A stretch of 29,874 nucleotides of DNA from Obelidium mucronatum. Lineage: Eukaryota; Chytridiomycota; Chytridiomycetes; Chytridiales; Chytriomycetaceae. Where the stretch lies: positions 1-29,874 of the forward strand of contig JAIVFH010000307.1 in the NCBI GenBank assembly GCA_025765595.1, in the 5' to 3' direction. The notes beneath the pieces were generated by a model that was not told the DNA's origin, ran no database searches, and was given only the letters and a program-made list of their open reading frames with translations. Below are positions 19,446-28,906 of this stretch, in pieces; within the stretch, counting starts at the first letter, position 1; every line of letters starts with the position of its first letter. A program made the position numbers and the translations under genes.

Positions 19446-19702
19446 TCAGATCTTGAAACCCATCTCTCGCATGCAGTCTTGATGGGCCGTGATCAAATCC
19501 TTGCATTTCACAGAATCTTCACCGACTGGAAAGAAGGCGGGTTTAGCTCGTTGAGTAAAAACAGCAGGGTAATCTCACATTCGATCACACATTCATCGCG
19601 GACTTGTCTTGTGTCTGGACAAGCACAGCATGGTTTGCACTTTGGCTCCGATGGTGCAGCTTCAGCAGTTTTACTTGGAACGGCAGTTGATGGTTCAGGC
19701 AT
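19446..19702 (-). CDS. COX17: Cytochrome c oxidase copper chaperone Cox17
   Basis: Carries Cu(I) in the mitochondrial intermembrane space to Sco1 and Cox11 for cytochrome c oxidase assembly. Two exons, 19702-19579 and 19525-19446, with a 53-nt intron, give 67 residues (human 63, yeast 69). The first exon has a Pro/Ser-rich start and KCKPCCACPDTRQVRDECVI with the copper-binding CC pair. The second has CKDLITAHQDCMREMGFKI, completing the twin CX9C fold oxidised by Mia40. The C-terminus GFKI is identical to human Cox17. There is no cleavable presequence, as usual. The gene is too small and too split to stand out by frame length; the frame upstream of MPEP is hydrophobic and was not taken as the start. 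It is divergent from RAB11. Confidence 0.93.
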
Positions 19703-20033
19703 TTTATTGAGGAGTAAAGGCAGAAACAAAAAAAAGACTAAAAGTGAGTGTTTTTGTTTCGGAACACTGCGGGCGAGACCGAACATCAGGATCAAATCGT
19801 TGTAATTTCAAAAAGCCGAAGTGGCGATAGGTCAAGGCAACTCAAGGAGGGAGGGGTGTGATCAGAGGGAGGCCCCATCACAGTAATTGGCTGCCTCCAA
19901 ATTGACGTCAACCTATTCAGCCCATGGATTGGAAAAGAAGATGGTTACAAGAGCTGGATTGAGCGATGACTGTGATGGTTCAGGACAATGGTGGCTAACC
20001 CTGTTTCTTTGTTCCAGAAAACTCTCAACGGCA
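19703..20033. promoter_or_regulatory. Divergent promoter region COX17/RAB11 with CCAAT box and CRE palindrome
   Basis: The 331-bp gap contains ATTGG at 19886-19890 (CCAAT on the minus strand) and, 12 bp on, the perfect 8-bp palindrome TGACGTCA at 19903-19910, the site of CREB/ATF-type bZIP factors. A CCAAT box next to COX17 fits HAP-complex control of respiratory genes in fungi. Binding is inferred from the motifs only. Confidence 0.45.
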
Positions 20034-21059
<1,026 letters not shown>

Positions 21060-21252
21060 GTCTGTTTGGGAGGATGTGCGAATTTGGAAGTTATTTAGAT
21101 TGCTGTTGATGAGTGTGATTGAGGTGTTTTTTGTTGTTATTTTCTTTCCACATAGTTTGTCCCCAGCCTTTCGTTGAAAACAAAAACAAAGACCATATTC
21201 TTTCGTCTGATTAATATTCTTCTGATTTCTTCTGTTTAAATATGATGTCAAA

Positions 21253-23232
21253 ATGACTTCAATGGCGGAAACTTTGATAATCGCCGTCCCAACCGGACTA
21301 GCCGCCGTAAAGCTATATCTCTGCGGATACGAATGGATCAGTTTTTGTAAAATCATCAGTTCAATTCTGTGCGTGTTGCTTACAAGATGATCTCTTAGCT
21401 TTGGCATCGATGGCAGGCCTTTGCCTGACTGCAACTACAGCCCGCATTGTCCCGTTCACCAGACCTGACATGTATCGAATCGAACGAACCGACGAACAAG
21501 GACTTGCATCTGGCCTGGCATTGGTTCCATTAGTCTTGAGTTCTTGCCTTGTTCAATTAGACCATCAGGGTTTAAATTCAGATGAACAACGATATCTGGA
21601 ACTTTTGTTATGCATATCTCTGGGTTTATCAGCGACTAAGACTTGGGTTTTACTGTATTTCCATGGGGTGTGGTCTGTTTCGACTTTTGCGGTATTCCTT
21701 GTCCTTGGAATACTGGGAGGTGTTGTGAGGGACCTGCTGAACCTGCAAGGTGAGGAAAGTTTTTGATACTTTTTTTAAGTACATCAATAGTTGACCTCTT
21801 CTGCAAAAGGGTTGTCAATTGCATGGGTCATTGGGTTGATCATCGTCTCGTCGTTTTTCTCCCTATCTTCAGTCATTGGACTCATTGTAATTCTGGAAAA
21901 GTGCCTTACAATTGGAGAAGCAATGATAATTAGTGATATGTTTGTGTTGTTTGCGTTGGATGCATTTCTCGTACTTCTCGGAAAGGTACATTGTTGAATT
22001 CTGTCAACACCTTTTTAATATCTCTTTCCAGAACGCCCCTGATCTGTTAACCATTACCCGTGATCCAATACATCTCGTTTCCCAGGGTCTCATTCTCGGG
22101 ATGCTGCTCATTGGATTCTGCACGACCCCCATTCTATCACAAATCGCCAACCTGCAACGAAACAATCATAAGCAGACATCCAAAAACGAAAGCAGCATTA
22201 TCAAACTCTCTATTTTGTTCTATGTAACTGCTGCCGCGATCGTATTGGGTTTAATTAGGCCGTGGTTGCAAAGAGTTTTACCTGACGGTCGTGACCCATT
22301 CATTTGGCTCGTTGTGTTTCTCTTTGAGAAACCAGCCGAAAGAATTTGGTTGCTTATTTATTGGCTGTTTGTGGTTTTGATTGGTGTGGTTCTGGCCGTT
22401 GTTGGATTTGCTGGAAATTCCAGTGCGGACATCAAAGGCAAAAGGAGTCTGACGTATCTGAATTTTAAACGGAAATATTTCCATGCATTGGCTGTCGGGA
22501 TGTTTCTTCCTGGATATCTGGCGGAGGTTTGGGTCCTTGAAACTTTGGGAAACATTTTGGCTAAAATCAAGCACCAGGCTGACACAATGCGCCTGTCATT
22601 TAGTGTAGCACTCTCTGCCCTGATATTCGTTGAATTTATTCGTGTGTTCTCTGTCTGGCCTGCCGGAAAAGAAGTTGCTTCTTTTTTGCGCAACTTCCTG
22701 GATAACAAGGATCGTGGAATATTTATCCTCAGCCACCTGTACCTCCTGATTGGATGTGCATTGCCTGTCTGGATAAATCGAATAGTTTCTTCGACTTCCA
22801 CATTTCCTGGATTATATGGGATAATAGTTCTTGGCATTGCAGATTCATCGGCCTCCATTATTGGATACCGGTATGGAAAACGACGGTGGCCCAATAGTTT
22901 CAAAACGGTGGAAGGAACAGTTTCTTTTGTTGTGAGCATGTTTGGTGCATGCATATTTTTGGATTGGGCGACTGTTGGAAGTGATTTGGGATGGCGGAGG
23001 CATCTAACGGTTTCTCTCATATCAGGTTCTCTTCGCTTTCATTGTTTCCTACTGTATTAATTGTTTTTTTTTTTTTTGCTTTTTTTTCATTGAAGGGCTG
23101 TTGGAGGCCGTCAGGTTGGTTTTTCTGCTTTTTTGTGTTTTACTTGTTTGCTAATCGTCGTTGCAAAACAGTGCTCAAAATGATAACTTATTGCTTCCAT
23201 TAATAAGCATTTCACTCTCATTCTTACTCTGA
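21253..23232 (+). CDS. SEC59: Dolichol kinase (Sec59/DOLK)
   Basis: CTP-dependent kinase of the ER membrane that makes dolichyl phosphate for N-glycosylation, O-mannosylation and GPI anchors. Likely exons: 21253-21358, 21417-21749, 21810-21985, 22032-22526, 22578-23025, 23096-23114 and 23172-23232, about 545 residues with more than ten hydrophobic helices. The catalytic C-terminal part has NFKRKYFHALAVGMFLPG, MRLSFSVALSALIFVEFIR, FLDNKDRGIFILSHLYLLIG, then the CTP-binding block GIADSSASIIGYRYGKRRWP with KTVEGT, and ends SAQNDNLLLPL. A 51-nt intron (22527-22577) has no stop and is a multiple of three, so it can be mistaken for exon; removing it restores family spacing. The first splice junction is uncertain: the better donor at 21369 leaves the frame one base off, while 21359 keeps it. 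Confidence 0.9.
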
Positions 23233-23349
23233 AACCATCGATGATGACATCAGAATAAACTGCCCCTTTCATATTCTTGATTGCCAAATTTTTGGTTTTG
23301 AAACACCATCGAAACGCTGGTCGATTCAAAACATTTTCCCCATCTGTAG

Positions 23350-24489
23350 ATGCCTTCCCAATACCAGATCGTTGTTCTAGGGGATGGCGCTGTTGGAAAG
23401 ACAGGTGAGCGTTTGATGCAAGCCCTCGCTCTTTCGGCAGATCCGGTTGTTACTCCTTTCTCTGGGAGCGGCATAAGCGACTGGCACATGATTGAGGCAG
23501 TTGAATTGAGGGCGAATGAAATCTATACATGAATACAATGAGGAGTCGGGGGATGGTATTTGTCGATTTGAGATCTGACAGGATCTCAACATCTCAAGAT
23601 TCTGGACCTCACACAAGACCTTTTCTTTTCTCCAACATACGTATACGTTCTTACTGCACACTTTATTTTCTGTATTATTCTCTTCTTATTCGATTGTGAT
23701 TTTAGCCTTGACTATTCAGGTGTGTCTCTATTTTTTGAACATTGTGCGCTAAGACTGCATGAGGAGATTAACCGCAATATTTGATATTCCATTTATGATT
23801 TGTTAGTATTGTTTGAATAGTTTTGTAGAGGTGAGTGGTATTCGTAGTTTCTACGGGGGTTGTTGGAACTTATCATTGTTAACAGCACTACGATCCAACG
23901 ATTGAAGATTCATACCGGAAACAAGTCATTGTAGATAACGAAACATGTGTATTAGAAATCTTGGATACTGCTGGTCAGGAAGAGTTTGCGGTAAAAAAAA
24001 AAAAAAAAAAGCAGGCTGCTATCTTTGGCTTGTTGAGTCTGAACAACGTCTATACAAAAAAAAAACAGGCGATGGGAGACCAATGGCTTCGAATTGGTGA
24101 TGGATTCCTCCTGGTCTATTCAATCACATCACGACAATCATTCAACCGAATTAAACGATTCCGAGAACAAATGATGCGAGTGCGTGAATCTGAAGATACA
24201 CCCATGGTGATTGTGGGGAATAAGTGCGATATGGCTGGCGAGCGACAAGTATCGACACAAGAAGGAGTTGAACTTGCTAAGCTGTTAAAGTGCGAATTTA
24301 TCGAAACTTCAGCGAAAAGCAAGTACAATGTGGAAAAGTTAGTCAATAGTTTTCTTTTCTTTGGATTATATATAGTGGAAATGCTGATTCGTTTTTTTTT
24401 TTAACAGTGCGTTTCATTTGGCTGTTCGAGTGCTTAGAAAGCACCAATCCAAGCGGAGAAAGGCAAAAGGCGACTGCACCATTATGTAG
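23350..24489 (+). CDS. RAS: Ras-family small GTPase, copy A
   Basis: First of four Ras paralogues. Six exons: 23350-23404, 23706-23719 (14 nt), 23807-23830 (24 nt), 23886-23990, 24069-24337 and 24408-24489, giving 182 residues. GDGAVGKT P-loop (Ala at the Ras Gly13 position), effector loop YDPTIEDSY identical to canonical Ras, DTAGQEEF switch II with the catalytic Gln, NKCD and ETSAK base-binding motifs, a basic tail [10 protein letters not shown] and the CAAX box CTIM for farnesylation. The protein would act at the plasma membrane as a GTP switch upstream of adenylate cyclase and/or MAPK in fungi; the pathway is inferred. Intron 1 (301 nt) is much longer than average, and intron 4 begins GTA18. 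MGDQW replaces the usual MRDQY. Confidence 0.95.
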
Positions 24490-24785
24490 CTCGGTTCTAA
24501 CATAAATCAAGGCTTTGCACTTGAATATGCCACCTTTTCCCCTTCTGTTCTTTTTTTTTTTGTTCTTTTGCCTGATATCTCGTTTCTCGCTTTGCGCTCT
24601 GCATACTTTTGTATTTAAGAAAAAAAAGACGGTTAAACCCCTTTTTTGGTATCGGTATTTTGATGCACGACCAGGTTCGGGAAGCGGGGGTACTTACACA
24701 AGCCTCAATTCGAATCTGAACGAACCAATTTTTTTTTTGTGCATTCTGCCAAAAGAAAGGAAAACCCACAGCCACTTCCAAAACG

Positions 24786-25977
24786 ATGCAACAAACCGCT
24801 CAACATAATATTGTAGTTCTCGGAGATGGCGCTGTAGGAAAGACAGGTGAGCATTCAATGTCCGTGGATTGTTGGGATAACCAAAATGTGAGGCTGGACG
24901 GTTTGAATTGGGGTTGCTTGGCCGTTCCTGGTTCGACTTCAAGAGCTGGATGGTTGCGCGAACTAGATGCGAAAGGAACATTCTCGTGGTCTCGGCTAGC
25001 CGCTGAGTCTAAATGGCAAATGCCGCAGTGGCGGGGATGGTGGTGGCAAAACGGTGATCGGGATCAAATCGTTGCAACGTGGCTGATGATGCTCTCTCTT
25101 CACTTCTTTTCTTATGAGCTTACAAACACTCTTTTTTTATTTTTTATGTTTGAATGCTTGAACAAACAGCTCTCACGACGCAGGTGAGGTGGTCGAAATT
25201 GTTTTACCCCAAATGAAATGACGATTAACATTCCATTCCACCCATGGTTTTATAGTACTGCCTAAATAACTTTCCGGAGGTGATTGATTTGTTGAATTGT
25301 GTGATGCGAATTGCTGGGGGTGCTGAATAGTTCCGTCAAACAGGCCTATGACCCAACAATCGTGGATTCATACCGGAAAAAAGTACTCGTGGATGGAGAA
25401 GAATGTATTCTGGAGATTCTAGATACTGCTGGACAAGACGAGTTTCTTGGGTTCGTTCAACTTCGTTGTTTTCACAAAACTCTTGGCATCCTCTTTCAAT
25501 TAATTTGTAACCGGTACTTAACAACAGGATGCGAGACCAGTGGTTCCGATTCGGGGATGGATTCATATTAGTCTACTCAATCACATCAAGACAGTCATTT
25601 AATTACATCAAAGAATACCACAAGGAAATGATGCGTGCTCGCGAAATTGGTGCTGCCCCAACGCCCATTCTGATTGTCGGCAACAAAACAGATTTGGCAG
25701 GAGAACGTGAAGTTTCAACGCAGGAAGGAATGGATTTGGCTAAATTATTCAAGAGCGACTTTTTGGAGACTTCTGCAAAGACAAAGTATAATGTTGAAAA
25801 GTGAGTTTTTGCTTTAATTTTATGTTTAAATTTCATATTTGATTCTCTGTATTTTTTGGACTTATTAACTTATTAATTGATTTTTTTTTCAAAATCAGCT
25901 CATTCCACTCTGTTGTTCGAATGCTGCGGAAACAGCAATCAGTGAGAAGCAGCAAGCCCGAGTGTTGTATTATGTGA
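24786..25977 (+). CDS. RAS: Ras-family small GTPase, copy B, variant effector loop
   Basis: Exons 24786-24846, 25170-25183, 25256-25279, 25344-25450, 25528-25800 and 25899-25977 give 185 residues, with the same intron map as copy [10 protein letters not shown]-loop. The effector loop reads YDPTIVDSY: the residue at Ras Glu37 is Val. Switch II is DTAGQDEF, with Asp for Glu62 but the catalytic Gln kept. NKTD and ETSAK are present. The tail is short, VRSSKPE, followed by CCIM as the CAAX box, so a second cysteine next to the prenylated one could be palmitoylated. Intron 1 is 323 nt and contains no in-frame stop, so unspliced RNA would encode a 133-residue protein. This is the most diverged copy around the effector contacts. 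Confidence 0.94.
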
Positions 25978-26200
25978 TGCCGTTGCAACTTGTATTCTTC
26001 GTCCGTTGGACGGTTGCACATGTTTTTATTCCCCTCTCTCTCTGTCCGGTCTCCCCTTTTTTTTGTCTTCTTCTCTCATTTATCTCATTCTATATATTGG
26101 AAACTATTCACTATTGTAAAATATGAAACATATCAGACTTTTTATTCGTTGTTAAGTTATTTTGTTTGTTTCAAATAATTTTTTTCATCCAACCCAATCG

Positions 26201-27447
26201 ATGGTGTCACTATACAGAATCGTTGTCCTCGGAGACGGAGGAGTCGGCAAGACAGGTGAATGCCGAATCCCCTTTTGTTTTCGATCAAAAACGACACTAC
26301 TGTTTCGGGTGGGAGTGAGGGGATCTTGGAGGGGATGCCTTTAGCAAGTGTTTGAACCAAATTAGAGAGTCATGTGGTTGTTTTTTGGTTTGTGTTCAGC
26401 CCAAAAAAACGAAGGACCGATTCTAACTCTTGTTGTCTCTCTTTCTTCCATATAGCATTGACGATTCAGGTTTGTTCTTTTCTCTGGCTATTGGAAGCTT
26501 GTGTGTATCGAGATCTTACAACAACTACCCCCCCTTCCCAACCCCCCTTCCGCTCAAACTGGATTTCGCAACCATTCCCTGCCTTCGAACGATCATCTCT
26601 CTCTCTGTATGTGAATTGTACTCCACAAATATCGGAAACCCAACAACAACTTGAACGCCAACAGTTGTGTTTGAACCACTTTGTTGAGGTACGCCTCTCT
26701 CTTGGGCTTTGCCTATTCCTAATATGATCAATTCTTATTATTTAATAGACCTATGACCCTACGATTGAAGATTCATACCGCAAACAAGTGGTGATTGATG
26801 ATGAGTCTTGTAATTTGGAGATTCTGGATACCGCTGGACAAGAAGAGTATACTGCGTAAGTATGGCGTTATAGTTTATAAAGAAAAAGAGGGAGGGTAGG
26901 AGGGGGGCGATCGCGTTGAACTGCAGTCTAATCGAAACAAAAAAAAACATGGGATCCGTACAGACTGAGAGACCAATGGATTCGAGACGGCGAAGCATTC
27001 CTCCTTGTATACTCAATTACATCGCGAGCAACATTCTACCGTATCGAGCGATTCCGTGAACAAATCATGCGTGTAAAAGATACCGATGATGCCATCCCCA
27101 TGATGCTTGTGGGGAACAAGTGCGATAAGCAAGCCGAGAGAGAAGTTTCTAAAGAAGAGGGTCAAAATCTTGCGAATAAGTTGAAATGCGATTTTATTGA
27201 AACTAGTGCGAGGACTCGGTTGAATGTGGAAAAGTAAGTTTCAAAAAACTCGTCTCATCCTTTTTTTTGTTTCTTCTCTAGTTAACAGTGTTTCTAACCG
27301 TAACAAAAAAAAAACAGATCTTTTTACAATGTCGTACGATCACTTCGCGCTCAACAACGGTTGGATAACCAAGTGAAAGTGACAAAAGCCGCAAGCGTCA
27401 AGAAGAATACCGCCAAACGTGACGACAAAGATTGTGTTTTGATGTGA
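26201..27447 (+). CDS. RAS: Ras-family small GTPase, copy C
   Basis: Exons 26201-26255, 26456-26469, 26665-26688, 26749-26855, 26964-27233 and 27318-27447 give 199 residues. GDGGVGKT P-loop with Gly at the Ras 13 position, effector loop [24 protein letters not shown] switch II, NKCD and ETSAR motifs. The tail is longer than in copies A and B and strongly Lys-rich ([20 protein letters not shown]), ending in the CAAX box CVLM. Exon 3 (LCLNHFVE) and exon 4 resemble copy D most closely, as do [12 protein letters not shown] and FYRIERF, so C and D are probably the most recent pair. It is convergent with D across 246 bp. Introns 1 and 2 (200 and 195 nt) are long and pyrimidine-rich. Confidence 0.95.
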
Positions 27448-27693
27448 CAAGTGTTTTCCTTGGGTCTACCCCTACCCTGCCCTCTCTTCACCTCTTTCTT
27501 TTTTTTTTGAATTTAAGTGTACTCGTTATAGTCTGTGTTTTCTGTCACCCTACTTTATTCCTTTAAAAGCTTCCTTTATAATCCATCCTATACAAGTAAA
27601 AAGTTTTTTTTTGGTACAAGCACAACTCTTTTAGAAAGCAAAGTGTACAAAAATTCCAAAGTATAAAAACAAATCAGCAAACGGTTGATTTCG

Positions 27694-28853
27694 TTACATG
27701 AGAACACATTTCTCGTCCTTGTTGTGGCCTCCTTGTCCTCTTGTTGAGTGATTTCTTGGTGTTTTGTGTAGAGGAACATTGATTTCACTTCGTTTTAGGG
27801 TTTTACTGGTTCTCACTTGGGTTTGGTATTCTTGTTCCTTACGAAGTGCTCGAACAACGTGATAGAATGCTCTGAGTATAGAGTTATTGAGAGGAGATGA
27901 GAACCATATGTATTAGAAGTAGTAAATAAAATAGAATCGAGAATATATCGCGGAATCGAGAAGGAAACGAAAGAGATTCACCGCCTACGGCGGTATTAAC
28001 GGGAACAAAATATTCACGCCTTCGGCGTCTTTTCACCGCCTCCGGCGGTATATTTCAATGAAAAAATCTCACCTCTCAACATTAACCCTATACTTTGCAC
28101 TCGTCTCCAAAAACTCACACCTCAACTTGATTGCCAACTTTTGCCCTTCCTCCACCGAAACCTCCCTCTCAGCATTCAAATCACACTTGTTTCCAACCAA
28201 TATAATCGGGACATGATCATCCGTATCTTTAACGCGCTGAATCCGTTGAAGGAATCGTTCGATTCTGTAAAAGGTTTCTCGAGCAGTGATGGAGTAGACG
28301 AGAACGAATCCTTCTCCGTCGCGGATCCATTGGTCGCGGAGGGCAGTGTATTCTTCTTGGCCGGCTGTGTCTAGGATTTCTAGTTGGCAGGGGATTTCGT
28401 CGATGACGACTTGCTTCATGTAGGAGTCTTCAATTGTTGGATCGTATGTCTAAAGTTTCACAATATGACAGATGTTCGGGGAAATTCAGTGGATTGATCA
28501 CATGCGAAACAACAAATCAACGGACCTCGACAAAGTGGTTCATGCATAACTGTCCGAGAGATAACGGTGGCAACCAGAGGTTAATCAAAACAGAAATGAG
28601 ATCTCACGATAGCTGCAAAGAAAAGAAGAGACAACTTTCGAAAGTGCGTACCTGGATAGTAAGGGCTGAAGGATTATAAGATGGAAACAAAGAAGGGTTG
28701 TTAGAGCTCAAGTTCAAAGGTCAATGAAGTGCCCCCCTCCGTCTGTCATACCCATCCTTCCGCTAGCCTCCCACCAGCTCCATCATACAATCTGAAAGGC
28801 TCACCTGTCTTTCCGACACCTCCATCACCCAGAACGACGATTTTATGCCTCAT
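27694..28853 (-). CDS. RAS: Ras-family small GTPase, copy D, inverted
   Basis: Exons 28853-28805, 28665-28652 (14 nt), 28549-28526 (24 nt), 28449-28073 and 27871-27694 give 213 residues. [36 protein letters not shown] and ETSAK are all canonical. The exon 4/exon 5 junction of copies A-C is missing: the sequence reads straight through [10 protein letters not shown], so one intron was lost. The tail of about 45 residues is extended, with KTLKRSE and a His/Gly/Asn-rich part before the CAAX box CVLM. The last intron (27872-28072, 201 nt) contains three GC hairpins. The start codon is 53 bp from that of the divergent epimerase. Intron 3 has the weak donor GTCCGT, which is supported by the 24-nt exon shared with the other copies. 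Confidence 0.94.
27980..28049. repeat. Three tandem GC-rich hairpin palindromes in a Ras intron
   Basis: Three short perfect stem-loops lie in line: ACCGCC-TAC-GGCGGT (27980-27994), ACGCC-TTC-GGCGT (28016-28028) and ACCGCC-TCC-GGCGGT (28035-28049). Each is preceded by TTC and they are spaced by AT-rich DNA. They stand out sharply from the AT-rich intron. Their sequence and size recall the mobile GC-rich hairpin elements known from organelle genomes of chytrid-type fungi, but here they sit in a nuclear intron. Confidence 0.75.
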
Positions 28854-28906
28854 TGGCGTATTGTTGAATAATTTAAGAAAAAGTTTGGTCACACAAGCTT
28901 GAAGAA
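28854..28906. promoter_or_regulatory. 53-bp divergent gap between Ras copy D and the epimerase
   Basis: The two start codons, on opposite strands, are separated by only 53 bp of AT-rich sequence. Transcription starts must lie within this gap or inside the opposite gene. No specific factor site is recognised. Confidence 0.45.

Noticed and set aside
22358..23020. A 220-residue minus-strand frame antisense to dolichol kinase
   Set aside because: Arg/Pro/Thr-rich mirror of the membrane-helix codons; no domain or splice context.
23570..23587. GAGATC/GATCTC inverted repeat in the long first intron of Ras copy A
   Set aside because: A 6-bp stem is expected by chance at this scale, and it is not shared with the other Ras introns.
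24670..24720. Sequence with TTCG-AATC elements resembling a tRNA T-arm
   Set aside because: No acceptor stem, D-arm or anticodon arm can be folded around it; no tRNA was found anywhere in the window by eye.
25080..25110. TGATGA box in Ras copy B intron 1 as a C/D snoRNA
   Set aside because: No matching D box or terminal stem at a suitable distance.
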